From Novosphingobium sp. SCN 66-18 (lineage in GTDB: Bacteria; Pseudomonadota; Alphaproteobacteria; Sphingomonadales; Sphingomonadaceae): a stretch of 64,000 bases of DNA. The notes beneath the pieces are model-generated. The model had not been told where the DNA came from. It saw only the letters and a list, made by a program, of their open reading frames with translations, and made no database searches. Position 1 is the stretch's first letter, and each line of letters starts with the position of its first letter. A program made the translations under genes and the position numbers. The DNA lies in contig MEGD01000013.1 in assembly GCA_001725355.1 (NCBI GenBank), positions 1 through 64,000 of the forward strand. Reading direction: 5' to 3'. Shown one piece after another: positions 16,320-24,059 of this stretch.

Positions 16320-17192
16320 CTAGCCGAAGCTTGCCGCAAGGCTGCCCATCAACAGTGCCCACCCGTCCACAAGAACGAACAGCAACAGTTTGAATGGCAA
16401 TGAGATTACCGTGGGTGACATCATCATCATGCCCAGGCTCATCAGCACCGAGGAAACCACCAGGTCGATCACCAGGAAGGGCAGGAACAGCATGAAGCCG
16501 ATCTGGAAGGCGGTCTTCAACTCGCTGGTCACGAAGGCCGGCAGCAGGATCGAGAACGGTACGTCGGCGGCGTTGGTGAACCGGGGCGCGTGGGCCATGT
16601 CGGCGAACATCGACAGATCGTGCTCGCGCGTCTGGCGGATCATGAAGGCGTGGAATTCCTTGCCGCTCGCGCTGATCGCCTGTTCGGCGTTGATCGTTCC
16701 GGCGGCATAGGGCTGGATCGCGTTGGCGTTCACCTTGTCCAGCGTCGGCGCCATGACGAACAGCGACAGGAACAGCGAAAGGCCGATCAGCACCTGGTTC
16801 GGCGGCGACTGCTGAAGGCCCAGCGCCTGCCGCAGGATCGCCAGCACCACGAGAATGCGGGTGAAGCTGGTCATCATCAGAACCAGCGAAGGCAGGATCG
16901 TGAGCAGCCCCATGATGAGCAGGAGCTGCAGCGACAGCGAAAGGCTGCCACCCTGCTGGTTTCCGGCCATCTGGCCGAAGGCGCGATCGAGCGCGCCCGA
17001 AACGGCCGAAGGCGACGGGGGCGCGGCGGCCGGAGCCGAAGCGGGCGCGGCCTGCGCGGCGATGGTGGAAGCGGGCGCGGCGGAAGCGGGCGCCACGGCT
17101 TGCGCATGGGCGGCCGGCACGCTGCCGAAAATCAGGGAAATGGCCAGGAACGCGCTGAACAGGGCGGATGCCATGGGGCCGAAGATACGCAT
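16320..17192 (-). CDS. fliP: Flagellar export apparatus protein FliP
   Basis: 290 residues. FliP forms the core pore of the export gate with FliQ and FliR. A signal peptide (about residues 1-31, ending in AAHAQ) is followed by an Ala/Pro-rich stretch, then the family core with [20 protein letters not shown] and [20 protein letters not shown], and the late segment with [14 protein letters not shown]-type loop sequence. The Ala/Pro-rich spacer makes it longer than E. coli FliP (245 aa). Confidence 0.95.
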   Translation of the reverse strand: MRIFGPMASALFSAFLAISLIFGSVPAAHAQAVAPASAAPASTIAAQAAPASAPAAAPPSPSAVSGALDRAFGQMAGNQQGGSLSLSLQLLLIMGLLTILPSLVLMMTSFTRILVVLAILRQALGLQQSPPNQVLIGLSLFLSLFVMAPTLDKVNANAIQPYAAGTINAEQAISASGKEFHAFMIRQTREHDLSMFADMAHAPRFTNAADVPFSILLPAFVTSELKTAFQIGFMLFLPFLVIDLVVSSVLMSLGMMMMSPTVISLPFKLLLFVLVDGWALLMGSLAASFG

Positions 17193-17220
17193 GCGAAGAA
17201 GATCCTGCGGGTAGGCGGCG

Positions 17221-17511
17221 TCAGGCCGTGGTGTCGATCAGCGGCTCGTGCGCGGCGCTGCGCGCCGGCGCTTCGGCCAGGGCAACAAGCCCGTTCTTCG
17301 AGGCCGAGACGAGGATTTCGCGACCGTGGAATTCCAGCACGGCAAGCCGCAGGGTGGGCGAGAGCATCTGCGTTTCGATGATCTTCACCGAACGCGTGCC
17401 CTGTCCCTGCCCGAACTTGCCTTCCATCCGCTTGGCGAACTTCAGGCTGGCCCAGGCCAGACCGCCGATCAGCGGCAGCAGGATCAGCAGCTTGAGAATA
17501 TACCAGAACAT
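17221..17511 (-). CDS. fliO: Flagellar export apparatus assembly protein FliO
   Basis: 96-residue protein with a single N-terminal membrane segment (about 3-24: [20 protein letters not shown]) and a small cytoplasmic domain with [20 protein letters not shown] and [16 protein letters not shown], the typical FliO pattern. It helps FliP assemble. The start overlaps the fliN stop by one base. Confidence 0.85.
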   Translation of the reverse strand: MFWYILKLLILLPLIGGLAWASLKFAKRMEGKFGQGQGTRSVKIIETQMLSPTLRLAVLEFHGREILVSASKNGLVALAEAPARSAAHEPLIDTTA

Positions 17512-17798
17512 CAGGCGGCCTCGCCCTTTCCTGTGAAGGCGACGGGCGTGGCATCGCCTGCCAGCTCGACGATGCGAAGGCCGAAGCGATCGCCCTGCGC
17601 TACGACTTCGCCGCGCGCGATGAGCTTGCCGTTGACCATGACGTCGAGCAGTTCGTCGGTCTGGCGGTCGAGCATGATGACGCTTTCCTCGCTCAGGCCG
17701 AGAACGTCCTTCAACTTCATTTCGGTACGACCGAGTTCCACGGTCAGGCGGACGTCCACGTCCTTCAGAAGATCAAAGCTGCGGGGAATAAAGCTCAT
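17511..17798 (-). CDS. fliN: Flagellar motor switch protein FliN
   Basis: 95 residues consisting of one SpoA (SPOA) domain: VDVRLTVELGRTEMKLKDVL, LDRQTDELLDVMVNGKLIA and GEVVAQGDRFGLRIVEL. FliN builds the bottom of the C-ring with FliM and binds FliH. It is shorter at the N-terminus than E. coli FliN (137 aa), as in many alphaproteobacteria. Located between fliM and fliO. Confidence 0.94.
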   Translation of the reverse strand: MSFIPRSFDLLKDVDVRLTVELGRTEMKLKDVLGLSEESVIMLDRQTDELLDVMVNGKLIARGEVVAQGDRFGLRIVELAGDATPVAFTGKGEAA

Positions 17799-17834
17799 GG
17801 GGTGCCTCGTTCGAATGCGTGTGGTCTGGCAAAA

Positions 17835-18731
17835 TCAGGAAGGGTTGGTGATCTGGATGGCGACCCGGTCATCGACCGAGCCAAGCGTTCCGTGCGCGAT
17901 CGTTCGTTTGCCGACGCGCACCGGAATGTTGCGGGCGATCGGCAAGGACAGGATCTGCCCCACTTCCAGCGACGATATCGTGGAAAGCGGCAGCGCCACG
18001 TCGACCAGCAGCGCGCTGACCGGCAGCGGCATGTCCGCGAACGGTTGCGACAGCGGATCGGCGGGGCCAACGCGGGTGCGCGCGATCGGCGGCTTCTCGC
18101 CATGCCCGAACAGGTGCGCCAGCGTGGTCAGCGGGAACGCGATCCGCATGGTCCACGGTGCGAGGCCTTCCTCCGCCACCGACACGGTCAGCACGGCCAG
18201 TTGCGTCGCCGCCGGGAAGGGGTGGAGCTGACGCAGGCTGCTGTCGCGGCGGATCGGCTGGACGGCGTCCGCCGAATTCGATCCCAGCGCGGCGGCCAGC
18301 CCGATGCCGATCTGCCGTTCCAGCCGGTCGATCATCAGTTCCGCCGACAGGGGGAATTCGCGGGGAAGCACTTCCGGCACCTGGCCGCGGCCGCCAAACG
18401 CGCGGTCCACCAGGCTGAGCACCGCTTCCGCCTCGATCGTGCAGAGCAGCGGAGCAGCCTGGGAACCGGCTGCCATCAGGCTGTTCGCCGCCAGCGATTC
18501 AACCGTGGTGACGAATTCCTTGAAGTTGCAGCTCGTTGGTTCGGCAACCGCCACCTGCGGTCCCTCGTTGCCCAGCAGCGGTGCAAGCGCGACGCGGAGC
18601 GAGCGGGCGAACCGTTCCGTGGCGCGGGAAAGCGCCGGGATCAGTTCCGCCGGTCCGGGGCCGGGGCGCAGCAACGCTTCGCTGTGCTGGGCCAGCGGGC
18701 GTTCGGCAATAAAGGCGCGTTCTGGCTTCAT
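17835..18731 (-). CDS. fliM: Flagellar motor switch protein FliM
   Basis: 298 residues. FliM is the C-ring protein that binds CheY-P at its N-terminus and FliG in its middle. The middle domain and the C-terminal SpoA domain are seen (DVALPLSTISSLEVGQILSL, then VRVGKRTIAHGTLGSVDDRV). The usual N-terminal CheY-docking peptide (LSQxEIDALL) is not present in good form; only LAQHSEALL at residues 13-21 is similar. This gene follows fliL by seven bases. Confidence 0.88.
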   Translation of the reverse strand: MKPERAFIAERPLAQHSEALLRPGPGPAELIPALSRATERFARSLRVALAPLLGNEGPQVAVAEPTSCNFKEFVTTVESLAANSLMAAGSQAAPLLCTIEAEAVLSLVDRAFGGRGQVPEVLPREFPLSAELMIDRLERQIGIGLAAALGSNSADAVQPIRRDSSLRQLHPFPAATQLAVLTVSVAEEGLAPWTMRIAFPLTTLAHLFGHGEKPPIARTRVGPADPLSQPFADMPLPVSALLVDVALPLSTISSLEVGQILSLPIARNIPVRVGKRTIAHGTLGSVDDRVAIQITNPS

Positions 18732-18738
18732 GGTTGCC

Positions 18739-19332
18739 TTACTGGACGATGAAAGTCTTGAAATAGACCGCGTCGACTCCGCCGAAACCTTCGGCCGAAG
18801 TCAGCACCTTGTTGATCGTGGCGGTCAGCCGCTTCTGCAGGCGATCCTTGCCTTCGGCAGTGTGGATGTCTGCTTCGGGCGTATCGGCCAGATCGGCAAG
18901 GATCGCGGACCGGAGCGCCAGCTCATGCTTCTTGAGCCACAGCATCACGCGGTAATCGCGGCGCGTGGAAGCGGCGATGCTGGTCTGCACGAGCGCGTCG
19001 GAATCCTTGAGGTTCGACGTGAAATCCTCGGCGAAGCTGAAGTACAGCGTGCGGTATTCGCTGCCGCCATCGCCCTCGGCGCCTTCGGCCGCCGCGCCTT
19101 CGCCTTCGCCTTCCTTGGCCACGGGCGCGAAGGGATCCTTGGCGCCCTTGCGGATCAGCTTGGGCGTGTTGTCTTCCTTCTTGGCCTCGTGCGAGCCGCC
19201 GATGATCCCTGCCGCGACAAGGCCGTAAGCCCCGCCACCGCCGACGGCGATCAGGCCAACGGCCATGCCGATCTTCATCATCATGCCACCGCCCTTCTTC
19301 GGCTTGGCTTCCTTGTCCTTCTTATCGCTCAT
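18739..19332 (-). CDS. fliL: Flagellar basal-body-associated protein FliL
   Basis: 197 residues. Single-pass membrane protein near the stator: a Lys-rich cytoplasmic N-terminus (about 1-17), one membrane segment (about 18-42: MMMKIGMAVGLIAVGGGG onward), an acidic/Gly linker, then the periplasmic FliL domain ending in KVLTSAEGFGGVDAVYFKTF. It supports stator function. The start ATG sits 41 bases after the fliK stop. Confidence 0.93.
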   Translation of the reverse strand: MSDKKDKEAKPKKGGGMMMKIGMAVGLIAVGGGGAYGLVAAGIIGGSHEAKKEDNTPKLIRKGAKDPFAPVAKEGEGEGAAAEGAEGDGGSEYRTLYFSFAEDFTSNLKDSDALVQTSIAASTRRDYRVMLWLKKHELALRSAILADLADTPEADIHTAEGKDRLQKRLTATINKVLTSAEGFGGVDAVYFKTFIVQ

Positions 19333-19373
19333 GCGAGGTCCTTCGATCGGTATTCGTGGAATGGTGGGGCGCG

Positions 19374-20600
19374 TCAGGCGTAGATGCCGTCAGCGTTGGG
19401 ATCGGTTGCGGTTTCCTGGCCGCCGACGCGCGGCGCGGCGGTCTGGGGAAGCGTATCGGCGATCGGCGCGCGGCCCTGGCGGCCCTGCGCGTTCGCGCCG
19501 TCGGCCGAGGTCTGCGTCTGGCCGCCGGCGTGGCGCTGCTGCGCTTCCGATCGCGGCGCGTTGGCGTCGGCGTTGGTAGAGCTGGCTTCCGCGCGGCTGG
19601 CGGCGGCGACGGCCGGGGCAAAGGCCGGGTCGGCGCTGCTCATCGCCACCGACAGGCCGTTGTGTTCCTGGCGGAACTGCAGCGAAACCTTGCCGAATTC
19701 GGCGTGGGCGAGCGAAACGCCGACGGTGCCCATGCCGGCCTCTTCCTTGGCGCGGGCGATCGTTTCCACCAGCGTGGCGAAGTTGATCGGCTGGGCGGCG
19801 GCGGGGCCATTGGCGGGCGCCGCGCCCTGGGGCTGCGCGGCGTTGGCCGGCGCGGTCTGAATGGCGGCGAGCGAGTAGCCGTCGGTCGGCAGGGCATCGC
19901 TCTCAACCTTGGTGGTCGAGACGGCGGCGGCAAGCGCGACGGACTGTGCCTTGTGAGCGGTTTCGGAAGGCGCCATCGCCTGCGCCAGCATGTCCGCCGT
20001 CTGCGGGGCTGCGGCGTGGGCGGCGGCCTGTGCCTTGTCGCCGGTGGTCGCCGCCGGTGCCGAGCCTTGCGGTTCGAGCGTGAGCTTGGCGGCCGCGACG
20101 TCTTCGGGAATGCCCAGGGTACCGGCGATCTGCGCACCAGCGGCCTTGGCCGTTTGCGCGATGGCGGCGGGCAGGGCGGGAGCGGTTGCGGCCGCGCTTC
20201 CGCCAGCGGTGGCTTCGGAAGCGCCAGCGGCGTTTCCGTTCGCCTGCGTTTGCCGTAAAAGGCTGGCGATCAGCGCGGGATCGATGTTTGCCGCTGCCTT
20301 GGCCTCGGCATCCTTGCGATCCTCGTCCTTTTCGGAAGCGTCATCGTCGTCGTTGCCGGATGTCTTGCCGGCAACCGGCAAGGTTTTGCCGCTTGCCGGC
20401 AAATCGTCTGCCGGCTTTGCCGTATCGCGTTCCGTGGATGCAGCGCGATCGTCGTTCGCATTGCGAGCGGCGGACGCCCGGCGTTGATCCAGAACGGCCT
20501 GAAATGCCGGACTGCCTGCATTCTCGTCGATCGCGGACAGTGCGGCATCGCTGCCTGCACGCGCGGCCGTCGCAGAATTGAAGGCGGCAATTTCGAACAT
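19374..20600 (-). CDS. fliK: Flagellar hook-length control protein FliK
   Basis: 408 residues, very rich in Ala, low sequence conservation as usual for FliK. The C-terminal domain (about 290-360) has the typical pattern VSLAHAEFGKVSLQFRQEHN and MSSADPAFAPAVAAA, known to contact FlhB and end hook growth. Residues about 60-80 contain the repetitive LPASGKTLPVAGKTSG, encoded by a DNA segment packed with CCGGCAA motifs. A sigma-54-like promoter lies at 20633-20648, so fliK-fliS may have its own start. Confidence 0.85.
   Translation of the reverse strand: MFEIAAFNSATAARAGSDAALSAIDENAGSPAFQAVLDQRRASAARNANDDRAASTERDTAKPADDLPASGKTLPVAGKTSGNDDDDASEKDEDRKDAEAKAAANIDPALIASLLRQTQANGNAAGASEATAGGSAAATAPALPAAIAQTAKAAGAQIAGTLGIPEDVAAAKLTLEPQGSAPAATTGDKAQAAAHAAAPQTADMLAQAMAPSETAHKAQSVALAAAVSTTKVESDALPTDGYSLAAIQTAPANAAQPQGAAPANGPAAAQPINFATLVETIARAKEEAGMGTVGVSLAHAEFGKVSLQFRQEHNGLSVAMSSADPAFAPAVAAASRAEASSTNADANAPRSEAQQRHAGGQTQTSADGANAQGRQGRAPIADTLPQTAAPRVGGQETATDPNADGIYA
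20365..20421. repeat. Cluster of CCGGCAA/TTGCCGG motifs inside fliK
   Basis: Two perfect TTGCCGGCAA palindromes (20365-20374 and 20393-20402) plus CCGGCAA at 20375, TTTTGCCG at 20385 and TTTGCCG at 20415; another TTGCCGG lies at 20353. The same hexamer is clustered at the flgB promoter (40136-40258). It lies about 210-270 bases downstream of the proposed fliK sigma-54 promoter, so it may be an enhancer for the FlbD-like activator. The repeated peptide it encodes is the alternative explanation. Confidence 0.5.
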
Positions 20601-20629
20601 CGCGGACTCCCTGGTGGTTCCGCGATCTT

Positions 20630-21061
20630 CTATTCAAGGTTCGTGCCAAATGCCTTTTTTGCCGTCAATGCCACGGCGCTGGCCGCCGTTTTGCGGGCAA
20701 TGAGCTGGGATTGGGCCTCGACCCTGTCCTCCACTGCCGCCCGCCTGCGTTCGGCTTCCGCGGCTTCGCGGGCCTTGGCATCGGCGATGGCGCGCGCCCG
20801 TTCCATGTCGGCGCGGGTCCCGTTGGTAACCTCGTCCAGCCCGCGCACGAACTGGTGCAGGTGCTGGAGCGCGGCCGCGTCCTCGGCATCGTTGCGCGCG
20901 GCATAGTCGAGCGACATGCGCGCGGTGCGTTCGGCCAGCCCCTGCAACTGGGCAAGGGTGCCCTCCGCGAGTCCTGCTTCGACCAGCGCATTCCGTCGCG
21001 CGATGTCGCGGATGCGTTCCAGGCGTTGCAGGCGCGCAAGTTTGGCGCGTTCAGCCTTCAT
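20630..21061 (-). CDS. fliJ: Flagellar export chaperone FliJ
   Basis: 143-residue coiled-coil protein that sits in the FliI ATPase ring and helps export. Long heptad-like helices rich in Ala, Arg and Glu cover almost all of it (MKAERAKLARLQRLERIRDI and the middle ARAIADAKAREAAEAERRRA). Similarity to FliJ is mostly structural, but its position after fliI (11-base overlap) and before fliK fits. Confidence 0.85.
   Translation of the reverse strand: MKAERAKLARLQRLERIRDIARRNALVEAGLAEGTLAQLQGLAERTARMSLDYAARNDAEDAAALQHLHQFVRGLDEVTNGTRADMERARAIADAKAREAAEAERRRAAVEDRVEAQSQLIARKTAASAVALTAKKAFGTNLE
20633..20648 (-). promoter_or_regulatory. Sigma-54-like promoter upstream of fliK
   Basis: On the minus strand TGGCACG-AACC-TTGAA; the consensus is TGGCACG-N4-TTGCW. 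The -24 box is perfect and the spacing exact; the -12 box reads TTGA rather than TTGC. It overlaps the 3' end of fliJ and would start transcription about 20 bases before the fliK ATG. Confidence 0.5.
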
Positions 21062-22421
21062 GGTCCAGCAGCTTGGTCAACGCGGCGACGCTCGCATCGA
21101 GCGGGACGATTTCGGGCGCGGGCTGGCACAGGAACTGCGTCAGCTCGTCATGCATGGCGATGGCGCGATCCAGTTGCGGGTCCGCGCCCGATCGATAGGC
21201 CCCCATCAGCACAAGATCGCGATTGGCTTCGTAACTGGCGATCAGGGCACGGAAATCGCGCGCCAGCTTCTGGTGCTGCGGCGCGGTGATGTCGTTCATC
21301 ACGCGGCTGAGCGAGGCGGCGATGTCGATTGCCGGATATTGCCCGCGCTGCGCGAGATCGCGCGAGAGCACGACGTGGCCGTCGAGGATCGAGCGGGCGG
21401 TATCGACCACCGGGTCGTCCTGGTTGTCGCCGTCCGCCAGCACCGTGTAGAGTCCGGTGATCGAACCGCCACTGGCGGCGGAGTTGCCGGCGCGTTCGAC
21501 CAGCTTGGTGATTGTCGCCAGCGCGGACGGCGGATAGCCGCGCGCCGCGCCGGGCTCACCCAGCAGAAGCGCGATCTCGCGCCCGGCGTGGGCCACGCGG
21601 GTAAGGCTGTCCATGATCAGCAGGACGCGCTTGCCCTGCGCGCGGAAGTATTCGGCCAGGCTGGTGGCGAGCAATGCCCCGCGAATGCGCAGGTTCGGCG
21701 CGTGATCCGCCGGAACGGCCACCACGACGCTGCGCGACCGCTTCTCGCCATTCATGTGGCGTTCGACGAAATCGGACACTTCGCGCGCGCGCTCGCCGAT
21801 CAGGCCGACGATGACGATTTCCGCCTCGGCCCCGTGCGCGACCATGTCGAGCAGGACCGATTTGCCGACGCCGGAACCGGCCATGATGCCGATGCGCTGG
21901 CCGACGCCGAACGTGGTGATGGCATTTAGCGCCCGAACGCCGGTATCGAAAGTCTGGCGGACCGGGCTTCGATCCAGCGCGCCGGCGCGGACACCGCCCG
22001 AAGGCCATTCCTTCTGCGCAACGATCGGGGCGCCGCCATCGATAGGCTTGCCTTCACCATCGACCGCGCGCCCCAGGAAGGCTTCGCCCACTGGCAACAT
22101 GCCGGGGCGGCCTTCGGGCCGCACGCGCGCGCCGGGGCGCAGCAGCACGGGATCGCCGAGAAGCATCATCAGGGTATTGCCGTTGCGGAAGCCGATGACT
22201 TCGGCCGCCAGCGAACCACGGCCGTGCATGATCCGGCACTGGGTGCCGATCGGCACGGACAGGCCGGTCACTTCCAGCATGCCGCCATCACAGGCGGTCA
22301 GCAGGCCATAGCGCGCAGGCGCCAGGTCCGGCTCCGCTGCGGCGAAGCGGTGGAGCATCGCCAGGGCGGGGTTCATGCGGGAAGGAGGGATGGCGTCCGG
22401 CGCGAGCGCGGGATTCAACAT
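21051..22421 (-). CDS. fliI: Flagellum-specific ATPase FliI
   Basis: 456 residues. Cytoplasmic F1-type ATPase that energises flagellar protein export with FliH and FliJ. Walker A is GSGVGKSVLLD and the family motifs GLIGERAREVSDF, VDTARSILDGHVVLSRDLA and QRGQYPAIDI are clear. I use the ATG at 22421, which follows an AGGAG and overlaps the fliH stop; an ATG at 22454 in frame is possible and would add 11 residues. Confidence 0.95.
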   Translation of the reverse strand: MLNPALAPDAIPPSRMNPALAMLHRFAAAEPDLAPARYGLLTACDGGMLEVTGLSVPIGTQCRIMHGRGSLAAEVIGFRNGNTLMMLLGDPVLLRPGARVRPEGRPGMLPVGEAFLGRAVDGEGKPIDGGAPIVAQKEWPSGGVRAGALDRSPVRQTFDTGVRALNAITTFGVGQRIGIMAGSGVGKSVLLDMVAHGAEAEIVIVGLIGERAREVSDFVERHMNGEKRSRSVVVAVPADHAPNLRIRGALLATSLAEYFRAQGKRVLLIMDSLTRVAHAGREIALLLGEPGAARGYPPSALATITKLVERAGNSAASGGSITGLYTVLADGDNQDDPVVDTARSILDGHVVLSRDLAQRGQYPAIDIAASLSRVMNDITAPQHQKLARDFRALIASYEANRDLVLMGAYRSGADPQLDRAIAMHDELTQFLCQPAPEIVPLDASVAALTKLLDHEG

Positions 22422-23056
22422 GCGCGAAGCGACTCCTGCAATGCGATGCGCCACTGTTCCGGCCCATCCTCGACGCCGCCCTGTGTGCCTTCCACGCGGA
22501 TAGAGCCGCGTTCGAGGGCGGGATCGGGTTCGAAGTGCCAGTCTTCGGGCAGGTTATGGGCAACCAGCGCGAGATCCTCGGGATGCAGCCTGATGACGCG
22601 CGCGTCCTGCGCACGCGCGAGCATTCCGGCGGCGATCCGGACCCGTTCGGTCAGCCGATCGGGCGCGATGGCGGCTTCGTCCAGCACGGACTGGCACAAG
22701 GCCAGAACCGTTTCGCGCAGTCGTTCGTGCAGCAGCGCAAGCTGTTCGCCATCCATCCGCGTCATCGCCATTTCGATCCGGTGGCGCGTTGCGTCGGCAA
22801 TCGCGGCTTCGGCTTCGGCGGCGCTGCGTCCCTCGGCGTGGCCCTTGGCATAGCCATCCGCAAAAGCGCGGGTGACCGGATTTTCCGGTTCGGGTTCGGG
22901 GACGTGTTCGACAACAGGGGCAGGCGGCGTGTGGGCGCGACGCGCCAGCGGCGATACTTCCATGCGGCCGCCGCCAACGAAGCGCTTGTCCGGGGCAAAG
23001 CCTACGCGCCGTTCCGTCAAGGCGGAAAGCGCAACCGCGCGGGTCGGCTCAGACAT
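22415..23056 (-). CDS. fliH: Flagellar assembly protein FliH
   Basis: 213 residues. Negative regulator of FliI that tethers it to the C-ring. The middle has an Ala/Glu-rich helix (YAKGHAEGRSAAEAEAAIAD) and the C-terminus resembles the V-type ATPase stalk domain (VRIAAGMLARAQDARVIRLH and DLALVAHNLPEDW). Overlaps fliG by eight bases and fliI at its end. Confidence 0.87.
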   Translation of the reverse strand: MSEPTRAVALSALTERRVGFAPDKRFVGGGRMEVSPLARRAHTPPAPVVEHVPEPEPENPVTRAFADGYAKGHAEGRSAAEAEAAIADATRHRIEMAMTRMDGEQLALLHERLRETVLALCQSVLDEAAIAPDRLTERVRIAAGMLARAQDARVIRLHPEDLALVAHNLPEDWHFEPDPALERGSIRVEGTQGGVEDGPEQWRIALQESLRAC

Positions 23057-24059
23057 AATCGTCGTCGCTCGCGCCGAACACGATCACGCCTTCGGCGGCA
23101 AGCCGGCGCGCGGCCGTGACCATGGCCTTCTGCGCCTCGATCACTTCGGCCATCTTCATGCGGCCCCGTTCGTTGATCTCGTCGCGCACGCCATCGGCGG
23201 CGCGCGAGGACATGGCGTCGAAGAACACCTCGCGTTGCGTGTCCGGAATGCCCTTCAGCGCGGCGATCAGCGTGTCGCTGTCCACTTCGCGCAGCAGGGA
23301 ACCCATCGACTTGCTGTCGAGCACGAACAGGTGCTCGAACTTGAACATCTCGTTCTCGATCTGCTTGGCGAGCTGTTTGTCGATCTTGTTGATCTCGGGC
23401 ATCACCCGCTTTTCGACCGCGCGTGCGGCGGCGTTGATGATGTCGGCCGCTTCGCGCGGCCCGCCCATCGTCATCACCGACTGGCCATGGCATTCGCCGA
23501 TGCGGCGGTTGAGCATCTGTTCGAGCATCGCGATGGCATCCGGCGAAACCGGCCCCAGCGTGGCGATGCGGTGCACGACCTGCGGCTGGATGTTGTCCGG
23601 CAGCGCGTGCAACACGGCAGCGGCCACTTCCGGATCGAGCTGCACCAGCAGCACCGCGATCGCTTGCGGATGTTCGTCGCGGATCAGCGGGGTCAGCACC
23701 TGGGGCGTCAGCCAGCGCGCAAGTTCCAGCGGCGAGGTGCGCGGCAGGTCGGCCGGCGTGATGCGCTGCATCAGGCTTTCCGCCTTGATCTCGCCCACGG
23801 CGCGGGTCATCAGCGAACGGACCTGGCCGATGCGGTCGTGCGCGGTCAGGCCAAGGCGTTCGGTGCGTTCGACGAAGCCGGTGATCGCCTGGGCGATCGC
23901 CATCGGGCCGATCTCGCCCAGCGCGCACATCTTCTCGCCCAGCGTCCGCAGCTCTTCGGGTTCCAGCTGGCCAAGGATTTCCGCGGCCTGCTCGTCCTCA
24001 AGCAGCATGACCATCACCGCGGCGCGTTCGGCGCCGCTGATGGGAGACAGGTCGCTCAT
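23049..24059 (-). CDS. fliG: Flagellar motor switch protein FliG
   Basis: 336 residues. C-ring protein that contacts the stator and transmits torque. It has the N-terminal MS-ring-binding domain (VMLLEDEQAAEILGQLEPEE), the middle domain with the EHPQ motif (RDEHPQAIAVLLVQLDPEVA) and the C-terminal torque domain with MFKFEHLFVLDSKSMGSLLR and FDAMSSRAADGVRDEINERG. Charged torque residues of the usual type are present. ATGA overlap with fliF. Confidence 0.96.
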   Translation of the reverse strand: MSDLSPISGAERAAVMVMLLEDEQAAEILGQLEPEELRTLGEKMCALGEIGPMAIAQAITGFVERTERLGLTAHDRIGQVRSLMTRAVGEIKAESLMQRITPADLPRTSPLELARWLTPQVLTPLIRDEHPQAIAVLLVQLDPEVAAAVLHALPDNIQPQVVHRIATLGPVSPDAIAMLEQMLNRRIGECHGQSVMTMGGPREAADIINAAARAVEKRVMPEINKIDKQLAKQIENEMFKFEHLFVLDSKSMGSLLREVDSDTLIAALKGIPDTQREVFFDAMSSRAADGVRDEINERGRMKMAEVIEAQKAMVTAARRLAAEGVIVFGASDDDYV

